This document shows, in pieces, positions 44,448 through 52,851 of a DNA stretch of 64,000 bases (position 1 is the first letter of the stretch; each line of letters begins with the position of its first letter). The stretch is from Bacillota bacterium. GTDB lineage: Bacteria > Bacillota_A > Clostridia > Christensenellales > Aristaeellaceae. The notes under the pieces are model-generated. The model worked only from the letters and a program-made list of their open reading frames with translations. It ran no database searches and was not told the origin of the DNA. The DNA lies in contig JAEZSP010000056.1 in assembly GCA_023421735.1 (NCBI GenBank), positions 10,473 to 74,472 on the forward strand. Direction: 5' to 3'. Both the position numbers and the translations under genes were made by a program.

Positions 44448-46370
44448 ATGACCAAAAGAGTATCTCTGGTACTCGCCCTGGCGCTCGTCGTTGCCATGAT
44501 GATCCCGTCGTTCGCTTCCGCGGAAGCGATGACCGACGTTGGCACGCCCCGCGCGCAGACCCTCATCTGTGAGCCCGACGCCGACGTTTACGCCAACCCG
44601 GGTCAGTTCAACCCTTACATGACCGGCACCCAGGCTTCCTGGGGCATGCATCAGATCATGTGGTCGGACGGTCTGTGGGAGATCAACACCATGGAAGGCA
44701 CGACCATCCCGACGGTCGCGGCCGATCTCGCTGTCCCCAACGAGGACTTCACCGAGTGGACCATCACGATCCGCGAGGGCCTCAAGTGGTCAGACGGCAA
44801 CGATCTGGATGCCAACGATGTTCTGTTCACCTTCAACATGATCATGAACACCGAGAATCTCGGCGACCACACCTACTACAACAGCCTCTTCACCGGCGCC
44901 GAGCTGGTCGATGATTACACGCTGAAGGTCTTCTGCAAGGCGCCCTTCACCCGTATCATGACCACCCTGGGCGTCAACCTCTGGGGCTGCGGCTTCCGCG
45001 TCGTCCCCGAGCACGTGTACAGCCAGGTCGAGGACGTCCTTTCCTTTAAGGACAGCGAGCCCCTCGCAGTCGAGCAGTACGTCGTGAAAGAGTACGACGA
45101 TCTGGGCACCTGGATCCTCTACGAGAAGCGCGCCGACTGGGATGCCACCCCCACCGGAATCCTCTACGGCGAGCCCGTTCCCCAGTACGTCCTCTATCGC
45201 GTGTTCGGCAACACCGAGTCCCGCGTGATGGCGATGATCAACAACGAAGTCGACGTCATGAACGAAGTTTCCTATGAGGATCTTCTGACCATGCTCGATT
45301 CCTCGGAGACCGTCCGCGGCTGGTACAAGGATTATCCCTATGCCAACACCGACGACGCCTGCTCCAAGGGCGTGAACTTCAACTGCGCGATCGAGCCCTT
45401 CAACGACGTCAACGTCCGCTGGGCGCTCACGCTGTGCTGCGACTGGGTCGAGGTTTCGGAGAACATCTTCGAGGGCATCGGCCGCATGTCCCCCCTGAAC
45501 GTGCCCTCCATCACCCCCATGGAGAACCTCTATGTCAAGCCCATGCAGGAGTGGCTCCAGGCCTTCACGATCCCGGGTACCGACATCAAGGTCTATGACC
45601 CGAATTTCGCCATGACCCTGGCTGCGGCCCTCATCGAGGACTACGGCTATGATCTGGGCGGCTATTCCGAGGACGAGCTGAAGACCATGTTCGGCTCCGG
45701 CTACTACCGCACCGACGTCGAGGCCGCCACCGAGCTTCTGCTCGCAGCGGGCGACTTCGAGCTCACGGACGGCAAGTGGTTCTATAAGGGCGAGCCGTGG
45801 ACCATCGAGGTTCTCGTGCATCCCGAGGATTCCTCCACGCAGGCTTCCCGTTCGGGCAAGGCCATCGCGGATCAGTGGTCGAAGTTCGGCGTCACCGTCG
45901 AAGTGACCACCCTGACCGGCGCAGACATCGGCACCCGCGTCAACCTCGGCGACTTCCAGGTCGACGACGGCTGGCCCACCTGCTCCTCCTACCGTCAGGA
46001 CTTCTACAACAACGTCTCCGGCTGGAACTCCGAGACCTTCAACTACGCAATCGGCGAGACCGCGACCGGCGTCTCCGGCTACCGTGCGTACGCCTCCAAT
46101 CCGGAGCTGTCCGCCCAGATCACCGAAGTTCTCAAGGCCGCCGAGAAGGTCGATCCCGACAGCGAGGAGTGCTACGAGCTGATGACCCAGTTCCTCAAGC
46201 TCGCCTTCGAAATGCACTACAACATCACCGTGCAGGCCGGCACCAAGATCGTTCCGGTCAACGAGGCCTACTGGACCAACTTCCCGACCGCCGAGAACCC
46301 CTACGAAGGTCCGTGGTGGTGGTGGTCCAACTTCAAGTTCACCGTTGCCCAGCTGAAGCCCGTCGAGTAA
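44448..46370 (+). CDS. Opp/Dpp-type solute-binding protein (SBP_bac_5), no lipobox
   Basis: 640 residues. The signal peptide is MTKRVSLVLALALVVAMMIP followed by SFASA, with cleavage before EAMTDV. There is no Cys near the cleavage site, which is unusual for a Gram-positive binding protein. The family 5 fold is seen in the AADLAVPNEDFTEWTITIRE stretch and the LKWSDGNDLDANDVLFTF motif. The C-terminus is Trp-rich (GPWWWWSNF). Codon choice is strongly biased to C-ending codons, which suggests high expression. Large proteins of this family bind oligosaccharides in some organisms, and the upstream mannosidase makes that plausible. Confidence 0.9.
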   Translation: MTKRVSLVLALALVVAMMIPSFASAEAMTDVGTPRAQTLICEPDADVYANPGQFNPYMTGTQASWGMHQIMWSDGLWEINTMEGTTIPTVAADLAVPNEDFTEWTITIREGLKWSDGNDLDANDVLFTFNMIMNTENLGDHTYYNSLFTGAELVDDYTLKVFCKAPFTRIMTTLGVNLWGCGFRVVPEHVYSQVEDVLSFKDSEPLAVEQYVVKEYDDLGTWILYEKRADWDATPTGILYGEPVPQYVLYRVFGNTESRVMAMINNEVDVMNEVSYEDLLTMLDSSETVRGWYKDYPYANTDDACSKGVNFNCAIEPFNDVNVRWALTLCCDWVEVSENIFEGIGRMSPLNVPSITPMENLYVKPMQEWLQAFTIPGTDIKVYDPNFAMTLAAALIEDYGYDLGGYSEDELKTMFGSGYYRTDVEAATELLLAAGDFELTDGKWFYKGEPWTIEVLVHPEDSSTQASRSGKAIADQWSKFGVTVEVTTLTGADIGTRVNLGDFQVDDGWPTCSSYRQDFYNNVSGWNSETFNYAIGETATGVSGYRAYASNPELSAQITEVLKAAEKVDPDSEECYELMTQFLKLAFEMHYNITVQAGTKIVPVNEAYWTNFPTAENPYEGPWWWWSNFKFTVAQLKPVE

Positions 46371-46397
46371 TCGCTTCAAAAAGGTAACCGAAACTGG

Positions 46398-46425
46398 CGA
46401 CCGCCCGCCTTGCGGCGGGCGGTCG
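46398..46425 (+). promoter_or_regulatory. Intercistronic hairpin after the binding-protein gene
   Basis: CGACCGCCCGCC (46398-46409) and GGCGGGCGGTCG (46414-46425) form a perfect 12-bp stem with a TTGC loop and no T run. Such hairpins commonly stabilise the binding-protein mRNA and lower expression of the downstream transporter genes. Confidence 0.75.
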
Positions 46426-46443
46426 TATAAGGGGTGCGAATAG

Positions 46444-47436
46444 ATGAAATTTGCAAAGTATCTCGGCGGCAGGGTACTTTCGTGGTTTATGGTGATATTC
46501 ATCGGCGTATCATTCATGTTTTTTATCCCACGATTCTTCCCCTCGGATCCCGTCGAGAGCTATATTCAGCAGATGCTTTCGAGGACGAGCCTTCAGGCGG
46601 AGGTCGTGGTATCGCTGCGCGAGCAGCTGCGCGAGCAGTACGGCCTGGAGGGCACCATCTGGGAGCAGTATGCGAACTTTCTCAGGGGCGCCGTCCAATT
46701 TGATTTTGGCCCGTCGCTCATGAGCTTCCCGACGAGCGCGTCCTCCATCGTGGCGCGGTATCTTCCGTATACGGTCGGGCTCTCTCTGACGACGACACTG
46801 ATTTCGTGGATCATCGGCAACGCCATCGGAATTCTGGCCGGATTCAGGAAGAACAAACTGTCCTCCGTCATTTTGGAGTACGTCGCGATCTTCCTGTATC
46901 CGATTCCGTATTTTATTCTGGCGCTTGTCGTGCAGATATTCCTGTGTTACATTTTGAAGCTGTTCCCCATCACCGCCACGATCCTGACGCGGGGAACCTT
47001 CGCCCAGTATATCACAAGCCTCGTGCGCTCGTCGCTTCTGCCCGCGCTCACGATGGTGCTGGTCGGCTTCGGCTGGTGGGTCATCAGCATGAAGGCGGTC
47101 TCGTCGGATACTGCGCAGGAAGAGTTCGTGCGCTACGCGCGCTACCGCGGCATCCGCGAGGGGCGCATCGCGCGCAAGTACGTCTTCCGAAATTCCATCC
47201 TCCCGCAGGTATCGGGCCTCGCGATCAGCCTGGGCGGCATATTCGGCGGCGCGCTGATGACCGAGATCATCTTCCAGTATCCCGGCGTCGGTCAGCTCGT
47301 CCAAAAGGCCATCATGCAGGCAGATTATAACATGATCATGGCCACCGTTTCCATTTCAATCATCGCGATTGCATCGGCGACGCTGATCGCGGATCTTCTC
47401 TATCCGCTGATTGATCCGCGCGTCCGCTATTCTTAA
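46444..47436 (+). CDS. ABC importer permease (DppB/OppB type)
   Basis: 330 residues with six membrane helices. The first is at about 12-33, then an extracytoplasmic loop (about 34-100) and the inner-membrane EAA-like loop RYARYRGIREGRIARKYVFR (about 232-251), which contacts the ATPases. It is the second gene of the importer operon, downstream of the 12-bp hairpin. Confidence 0.92.
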   Translation: MKFAKYLGGRVLSWFMVIFIGVSFMFFIPRFFPSDPVESYIQQMLSRTSLQAEVVVSLREQLREQYGLEGTIWEQYANFLRGAVQFDFGPSLMSFPTSASSIVARYLPYTVGLSLTTTLISWIIGNAIGILAGFRKNKLSSVILEYVAIFLYPIPYFILALVVQIFLCYILKLFPITATILTRGTFAQYITSLVRSSLLPALTMVLVGFGWWVISMKAVSSDTAQEEFVRYARYRGIREGRIARKYVFRNSILPQVSGLAISLGGIFGGALMTEIIFQYPGVGQLVQKAIMQADYNMIMATVSISIIAIASATLIADLLYPLIDPRVRYS

Positions 47437-47451
47437 AGGGGGCATAAGGAT

Positions 47452-48294
47452 ATGAGTAAGATTTGGAAAAACACCTCTGCCCGCTTCAAGATCGGTTTTT
47501 TCGTGGTCGCGGTTCTCATTATCTGTGCGTTCATCGTGACGCTATTTTACACGGGACCCAATATTACGGAGTATAACTCCTACAAGAAAAACCTGCCCAT
47601 CAGCGCGCAGCACCTTCTGGGCACGACGTCGCTTGGACAGGATACCTTCTGGATGTTGGCCTTCTCCCTTCGCAATTCCATCACCATCGGCGTCATCGTC
47701 GGCATCTTCGGTACCGTCGTCGGCGTCCTCTATGGTCTGATTGCGGGCTTTGTGGGCGGCACGATGGACAGGATTATGATGACGGTTTCGGATACCTTCA
47801 TCGTCATTCCGTCACTGCCTGTTTTGATCCTCATGACATCCCTCATGAGCGGATCACTTTCGGTTCTCCCCATTGCGATCGTTCTATCAATGTTCGCATG
47901 GGCGCACCCATCGCGCCACGTGCGCGCGATGTGCCTCTCCCTCAGGGAGCGCGACTTTATTTCGACCGCGCGATTCTCGGGCGAGGGCATTTTGCAGATT
48001 GTCGTGACGGAAATCCTGCCCTACCTTCTCACTTGGTCGCTTTCAAACTTTATGAACGCGATTCTGGTTGCCATCGGTCAGGAGTCGAGCCTTGCGGTTC
48101 TGGGTCTTTCGTCCTCGACGCTGCCGACCCTCGGCAATATGATTCAGTGGTCGCGCGACAGAAACGCCATCATGGCGAAAAAATGGCTCTGGATCGGTTC
48201 TCCGATCACGACGACCATCATTCTGTTTATCTCGCTGTTCATGCTCATTACGGGCTACAACGAGTACATTTCCAAGAAGAGAGGTAGATTGTAA
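47452..48294 (+). CDS. ABC importer permease (DppC/OppC type)
   Basis: 280 residues with an N-terminal membrane helix (about 12-35), the LLGTTSLGQDTFWMLAFSLR segment usual for OppC/DppC, and five further helices. The coupling loop has RDFISTARFSGEG (about 165-177). It pairs with the DppB-type permease. Its stop codon shares one base with the start of the first ATPase gene. Confidence 0.92.
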   Translation: MSKIWKNTSARFKIGFFVVAVLIICAFIVTLFYTGPNITEYNSYKKNLPISAQHLLGTTSLGQDTFWMLAFSLRNSITIGVIVGIFGTVVGVLYGLIAGFVGGTMDRIMMTVSDTFIVIPSLPVLILMTSLMSGSLSVLPIAIVLSMFAWAHPSRHVRAMCLSLRERDFISTARFSGEGILQIVVTEILPYLLTWSLSNFMNAILVAIGQESSLAVLGLSSSTLPTLGNMIQWSRDRNAIMAKKWLWIGSPITTTIILFISLFMLITGYNEYISKKRGRL

Positions 48295-49274
48295 TGCTGA
48301 AAATTGACCATCTTACCGCTTCTTATAAGACGATGGATGGAAATGTGGTCGCCGTAGAAGATTGTAACTTCGAGGTGTATGACAACGAGATCTTCGGCAT
48401 CGCGGGCGAGTCCGGCTGTGGCAAGTCAACGATCATGAAGGCCATGTACGACATCATCGAGTTCCCTCTTGAGGTGGACAAAGGCCGCGTCGTCATTACG
48501 GGTAAAAAGGATGGGAAGGCTTTCGAGTACGAGACGGGTCAGATCCGAAAGACCTGGTGGAACAACATTTCCTACGTTCCGCAGGCCGCCATGTCGGTTC
48601 TCAATCCCATCGCGCGACTGAAAAATCAGTTTCTCGATTCCATTCCGGAAGCCGACAAGAAGCGTGAAAAGCCCGAGCAGACGGTCAAGCGCGTGCAGGA
48701 TTATCTCGTCGCGCTGAACCTTTCTCCGGATGTCCTGGATTCCTATCCTTTCCAGCTCTCGGGCGGCATGCGCCAGAGAGTGATCATCGCGCTTGCGACG
48801 TTCATGAACCCGAACATTGTGCTCGCGGATGAGCCGACCACCGCACTGGACGTCGTGGTGCAGCGCGGCATCCTGATGCTTCTGATGAGGCTTCAGAAAC
48901 AGCTTCAGAATACGATGATCTTCGTCAGCCACGATTTGGGCGTGCATTATCAAATCACGGACCGCATCGCGATCATGTATTCTGGCAAGATCATGGAAAT
49001 CGGCAAGACGACCGAGATGTTTGCCAATCCCATGCACCCCTATACGTCGATGCTCATCAACGCCCTTCCCCGCGTCGGCGATAAAACCGAACGCGAGGGC
49101 ATTAAGGGCGAACCGCCGTCCCTTCGGAATCCGCCTCCCGGATGCCGCTTCGCGCCGCGTTGCCCGAAGGCATTTGGGTTGTGCACGCAGGCCGTGCCCG
49201 AATTCCGCGAGGTCGCGCCCGGCCGCTTTGCCGCGTGCCATCTTCTGAATAAGGAGGGGAATTCGAATGGCTGA
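48294..49274 (+). CDS. ABC importer ATPase (DppD/OppD type)
   Basis: 326 residues with Walker [10 protein letters not shown] (about 40-48), Q-loop VPQAAMS, signature LSGGMRQRV, Walker [13 protein letters not shown] and H-loop VSHDLG. The C-terminal oligopeptide-type extension has [14 protein letters not shown], the Cys-rich motif that can hold a 4Fe-4S cluster in this subfamily. It is a normal member, in contrast to its partner. It overlaps that partner gene by 8 nt. Confidence 0.93.
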   Translation: MLKIDHLTASYKTMDGNVVAVEDCNFEVYDNEIFGIAGESGCGKSTIMKAMYDIIEFPLEVDKGRVVITGKKDGKAFEYETGQIRKTWWNNISYVPQAAMSVLNPIARLKNQFLDSIPEADKKREKPEQTVKRVQDYLVALNLSPDVLDSYPFQLSGGMRQRVIIALATFMNPNIVLADEPTTALDVVVQRGILMLLMRLQKQLQNTMIFVSHDLGVHYQITDRIAIMYSGKIMEIGKTTEMFANPMHPYTSMLINALPRVGDKTEREGIKGEPPSLRNPPPGCRFAPRCPKAFGLCTQAVPEFREVAPGRFAACHLLNKEGNSNG

Positions 49275-50796
49275 AAACACAGCGGCCAATAAGGGGAAGA
49301 ACGTGCTTGAGATTCAGCATCTCAGCAAGGTCTTCAAAATCGGCAGCCTGCTCTCCAGAAAGAGGCTGACCGCGGTCGATGATGTGTCGCTTTCCATCTC
49401 CGCCGAAAAGCCGGTGATTCTCTCGATCGTCGGCGAATCCGGCTGCGGAAAATCGACGCTTGCGAAGCTGGTTTTGCGCCTGCTCGACATCGATAAGGGC
49501 AACATCATGCTCGACGGTCATAACTACGTCGAGAAGGCGAACGCCCCCGAGCTTTGGAGAAAGAAATTCATTACGCACACCATTGGCCTTGTCGCAGTTG
49601 TGCTGGGCATGCTCATTGCGTTGGTCGGCATGTTCGGCATGTATCACATGTCCGTCATGGGGAATCGCTATGGCCTCGGCTTTGGCGATACGAATGCGAT
49701 TGTCACGCAGTACACCGCCGATACGTACACGGGCGAACCCAGCTATACGGAAATCGTAAAGGCATCTGAGGCGAACGGCAAGACGAAAGCTGCACGCGAA
49801 GCCGCCCGGGAAACCGATATGGCGAACCTCACGGCGGAACTTGAGGCGCGCGGCCTCAAGGGTACTGTTGAGGATTACCTCATCAGCGAGAAGATCAATG
49901 CCTTGCAGGATGCCAAGAAGTATGAAGAAGGCATGGTCATCGCGATTTCTTCGTCGAAGATCAACATCGTCGCGCAGATGATGCTCATCGGCGCGCGCAC
50001 CGCGCTGATCGGCGCATGCGTATTTGCATTGGGCATTCTGCTTCTCTTCATCGCTGCGATCAAGTCGTATCCGTTCCGTCGGTTCCGCCTCGACGTGCAG
50101 CCCATTTTCCAGAACCCCTTTGAGGCGTTCTCGAGCCGAAAGACGGTGGATAAGTACCTGTACAACACCGCGCGTCGGTTGGGCATTGCGAAGAACAAGG
50201 CAGACGCGACCAAGCGCGTGGATGAAGCGCTGCACTCCGTCGGGCTTTCTCTCGATGTGGTGCGCGGTAAGTATTCAAACCAGTTCTCCGGCGGCGAGCT
50301 CCAGCGCGTGTCCATTGCGCGCGCGCTCATCACCAAGCCGAAGATCATCATCGCCGACGAGCCTGTTGCGATGATCGATGCATCCATGAAGATGAACATC
50401 GTGAACCTCTTCAAGGATCTGCGCGATAAGTTCGGCATCAGCTTTATCTACATTACCCATGATTTGTCCACCGCGTATTACGTGTCCGATTACATCGCGA
50501 CGCTCTACCGCGGTTGCCTGATCGAGTACGGCATGGCAAAGGATATCATGGAAAAACCCGCGCATCCCTACACGAAGCTCCTCATGGATTCCGTGCCGCG
50601 CGTGGGCGATAAGTGGAAGCAGGATGTGGCGATGCCGGACATGGAGGATAAGGAATACTCCGTCACGCATTGCAAGTTCGCGGCGCGTTGCCCGTATGTC
50701 ACCGACGAATGCGTCAAGACGCGTCCGCACATGGTCGATCTTGGCGATGAGCGTCAGGTGCTGTGCTATCATCCGTTGGGCCAGAACGCGTCTTAA
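49267..50796 (+). CDS. ABC importer ATPase (DppF type) with inserted membrane domain
   Basis: 509 residues, about 170 more than the family norm. Walker [10 protein letters not shown] is at 56-64. At about residue 100 (APELWRKK) the normal sequence stops and resumes at about 271 with RRFRLDVQPIFQNPFEAF, which holds Q-loop Gln282. The insert has a membrane helix at about 104-130, a hydrophilic, helix-prone loop of about 105 residues and a second helix at about 238-265. Signature FSGGELQRV (340-348), Walker B IIIADEPV and His398 are intact, so the ATPase should work. The C-terminal Cys motif CKFAARCPYVTDEC is present. The insert spans about 49564-50076 and the reading frame is unbroken. Confidence 0.92.
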   Translation: MAENTAANKGKNVLEIQHLSKVFKIGSLLSRKRLTAVDDVSLSISAEKPVILSIVGESGCGKSTLAKLVLRLLDIDKGNIMLDGHNYVEKANAPELWRKKFITHTIGLVAVVLGMLIALVGMFGMYHMSVMGNRYGLGFGDTNAIVTQYTADTYTGEPSYTEIVKASEANGKTKAAREAARETDMANLTAELEARGLKGTVEDYLISEKINALQDAKKYEEGMVIAISSSKINIVAQMMLIGARTALIGACVFALGILLLFIAAIKSYPFRRFRLDVQPIFQNPFEAFSSRKTVDKYLYNTARRLGIAKNKADATKRVDEALHSVGLSLDVVRGKYSNQFSGGELQRVSIARALITKPKIIIADEPVAMIDASMKMNIVNLFKDLRDKFGISFIYITHDLSTAYYVSDYIATLYRGCLIEYGMAKDIMEKPAHPYTKLLMDSVPRVGDKWKQDVAMPDMEDKEYSVTHCKFAARCPYVTDECVKTRPHMVDLGDERQVLCYHPLGQNAS

Positions 50797-50841
50797 TGAC
50801 GCATGGTCCCTGTGGCGCATGTCGTTATGGAGGAAAGGTGC

Positions 50842-50870
50842 GGGGACTCCGAAAGGAGTCCCCATCTTTG
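50842..50870 (+). terminator. Terminator of the ABC importer operon
   Basis: GGGGACTCC (50842-50850) and GGAGTCCCC (50855-50863) form a perfect 9-bp stem with a GAAA tetraloop, followed by ATCTTTG. The T run is short, but the stem and tetraloop are strong. Confidence 0.7.
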
Positions 50871-51132
50871 TGCTTTGGATTGCCCGGGATGCAAAACCCT
50901 GTTTTATTGGCAAATGGACGCATATGAACGCAGGGGAGCGTAGGTGCTGTGGTTTCGCACGTTGCAGTGTGTAGGCGAAAGGCGCACGATTTTTGATCGT
51001 TTCGACTGAAACGATCAAGTCCGTGCGTGAAAAAGCGTAATTTCTGATCCCGCCGATTGTGCGGAAACAGTCGCCCGCGGCGCGCGGCTGCGGACGACTG
51101 TTTAAATGGGTGATATGGTTATGTGTGCACAG
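50871..51132. other. Spacer between importer terminator and hairpin repeats
   Basis: No gene recognised. A TTTCGACTGAAACGATC-type short inverted repeat lies near 50995-51020. Confidence 0.3.
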
Positions 51133-51315
51133 CTAGTAGTCCGCGAAGCCTAACTCCCGCGATATGGCTGGATCTTTTCCCGCCCAGCTTTGTCGCCTTC
51201 CGCTTGACGGAAGCGGAAAGTCCGCCCCTGGCTGCTACGTCTGCGCTCCGGCTTCGCGCTGGGCGGGAAAATCTCTGCGCCATATCATCGATTCTTAAAC
51301 TTCGCGGACTACTAG
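51133..51315. repeat. Hairpin-forming repeat element, copy 1
   Basis: Nested inverted repeats fold the whole 183 bp into one long hairpin. The outer arms of 16 bp are perfect (51133-51148 with 51300-51315, CTAGTAGTCCGCGAAG). Inside lie GATATGGC/GCCATATC (51161-51168, 51279-51286), a perfect 14-bp pair (51175-51188, 51258-51271) and a central stem TTCCGCTT/AAGCGGAA (51198-51205, 51211-51218). It could be a MITE-like element or a structured RNA. Confidence 0.75.
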
Positions 51316-51316
51316 T

Positions 51317-51477
51317 AACGCCATCCACAGCAAAACCGCGTTTTCGGCGATTTCCTTTCGGCCCTGGCTTTGTCGCGCTCCGCTTGACGGAGGCGGAAAG
51401 TCCGCCCCTGGCTGCTACGCCTGCGCGCCGGCTTCGCGCCAGGAACAAAAGTGTCGCGCCGAATTCCATCGCTTCTG
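51317..51477. repeat. Hairpin-forming repeat element, copy 2
   Basis: The 72-bp core 51368-51439 repeats core 51188-51259 of copy 1 at an offset of exactly 180 bp, with 67 of 72 bases the same by my count. The changes in the central stem keep pairing as G-U (AAGCGG to AGGCGG). The outer arms differ from copy 1 and pair less well (CCTGGC with GCCAGG, CCACAG with CTGTCATGG). It ends right at the stop codon of the GNAT gene. Confidence 0.65.
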
Positions 51478-52203
51478 TCATGGACGCAGGACGATGTCAT
51501 ACGTCATGTCCAGTATGCTACTTTGGAGGAAAAACTTGCGCGCCTGACATGCGGCGTTGACTGCGTCGTTGTCCGTCATGACATAGAGGATTTCATTGCC
51601 TGGCTTGAGAAGCGGCTTGAGCGCGGCAAGCGCGGGCAGCAGATAGACATCCGGATCGGTAAGCGTGAAGTCCTTGATGCCAGAGACCTCCTCGTTGAAC
51701 TGGCCTGCGCCGATTTCGCGCACATCGCGCAAGAGACGCACGGGGTATTTGTAGCCGGTTCCGTCTTTTTTGACGCGCAGGTCGGTTTCGACGGCGAGAC
51801 GCTCCAGGGGGCAGGCAAACCTGCGCTGTATGCGGCCGGTTTCGCGAAATCCATATTTCGTATATAGTGCGCGGGCACCCTGATTGTCGCCGCGCACGCG
51901 CAACAGCAGCCCCTGTGCGCCCACATCCTGCGCAAATGCGCGCGCTGCGTCGAGCAGGCGCCACGCGATCCCGCGCCGCCGGAAATCACGCGCGACCTCG
52001 ATGCGCGCGATGTGGAGGACGCCCTCGCGCAAATCCGCATGCATGAACCCGATGAGATTGCCATTTTCCCGAACCGTCCAATAAGGACCTTCCATTCGTT
52101 CGTCAAATTGTATTTTTGTCGCCGCACCATCGCCAAACGAGGCAACTTCCAGCGGCTCTAGTTCGTCATAGGAAAGGACGCCTTTATAGGAAATGATTTC
52201 CAT
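51478..52203 (-). CDS. GNAT-family N-acetyltransferase
   Basis: 241 residues. The GNAT domain (about 1-140) has the acetyl-CoA loop RDFRRRGIAWRLL (about 72-84) and ALYTKYGFRETGR (about 111-123). A C-terminal domain of about 100 residues with no recognised family follows, so the enzyme is longer than a simple GNAT. The substrate is unknown. The ATG at 52203 follows GGGAGGTGTTAAAT; a GTG nine bases earlier falls within that site. Confidence 0.8.
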   Translation of the reverse strand: MEIISYKGVLSYDELEPLEVASFGDGAATKIQFDERMEGPYWTVRENGNLIGFMHADLREGVLHIARIEVARDFRRRGIAWRLLDAARAFAQDVGAQGLLLRVRGDNQGARALYTKYGFRETGRIQRRFACPLERLAVETDLRVKKDGTGYKYPVRLLRDVREIGAGQFNEEVSGIKDFTLTDPDVYLLPALAALKPLLKPGNEILYVMTDNDAVNAACQARKFFLQSSILDMTYDIVLRP

Positions 52204-52226
52204 ATTTAACACCTCCCGTATAAGCT

Positions 52227-52255
52227 ATTTTAGCAGTTCCATAAAAATCCGTCAA
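52227..52255 (-). promoter_or_regulatory. Promoter of the GNAT gene
   Basis: On the minus strand TTGACG (52250-52255), 17-bp spacer, TAAAAT (52227-52232), 23 bp before the start codon. Confidence 0.7.
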
Positions 52256-52284
52256 TGCATAGGATCATAACTTTGGAGGCATAC

Positions 52285-52851
52285 ATGCTATTTTTCCCCA
52301 GCGCAATCATGGTGATCGATCAGGAAAGCGACCGGCACTTCATGGAGAACCTCTATCGCGATCATCACAGATTAATGTATTGGGCGGCATACAAGGTTAT
52401 GGGTGTAAACGACAGTCTCGACGACGTCGTTGGGGATGCCTGCGTGCAGCTCATACGTAAAATTCATGTTATTCGCGAAATGGAAGGAAACATTTTGCGC
52501 GCTTACGTCATTTCTACTGTGAGGAATACGGCGCTTTCCCATCTCCGATCGGAGGGCAGACGGCGCATGCGCGACGGGGACGTGGACATGGAGGGCCTGC
52601 GCGCCGAAGATCCCAGCCCGCTCGAACGCGTGTGTACCCTCGACATGGTGGCGCGCCTGATGGATGCGATTGAACATTTGTCCATGCGCGACCAGGACGT
52701 ATTGCGAATGAAATATCTTTCCGACATGACCGATGCGGAAATCGCCGAGACGCTTGGGATCGAGCGCGTGACCGTACGCGTGGCGCTTTCGCGTGCGCGC
52801 AAGCATGCGTACCAGTTGATGGTGGAGAAGGAGGAAAATGGCGCAATCTGA
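52285..52851 (+). CDS. Sigma-70 family RNA polymerase sigma factor (ECF-like)
   Basis: 188 residues. Region 2 is at about 18-60 (RDHHRLMYWAAYKVMG, DDVVGDACVQLIRKI) and region 4 at about 128-178 (LSMRDQDVLRMKYL, DAEIAETLGIERVTVRVALS). There is no region 3, as expected for extracytoplasmic-function sigmas. The ATG at 52285 follows TTGGAGGCATAC; an earlier ATG at 52255 lacks a ribosome site. It overlaps the DUF4367 gene by 14 nt, which suggests a sigma and regulator pair. Confidence 0.88.
   Translation: MLFFPSAIMVIDQESDRHFMENLYRDHHRLMYWAAYKVMGVNDSLDDVVGDACVQLIRKIHVIREMEGNILRAYVISTVRNTALSHLRSEGRRRMRDGDVDMEGLRAEDPSPLERVCTLDMVARLMDAIEHLSMRDQDVLRMKYLSDMTDAEIAETLGIERVTVRVALSRARKHAYQLMVEKEENGAI

Noticed and set aside
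44790..46517. 575-codon minus-strand frame
   Set aside because: It is antisense to the solute-binding protein, whose codon bias creates long open antisense frames. It has no domain.
51133..51315. CRISPR array
   Set aside because: There are only two units with a 180-bp period, and the conserved part is palindromic and 72 bp long, unlike short repeats with unique spacers.
51123..51560. Coding frames running through the hairpin repeats
   Set aside because: Similar translations in both copies follow from DNA repetition and palindromes. No ribosome site or family supports translation.
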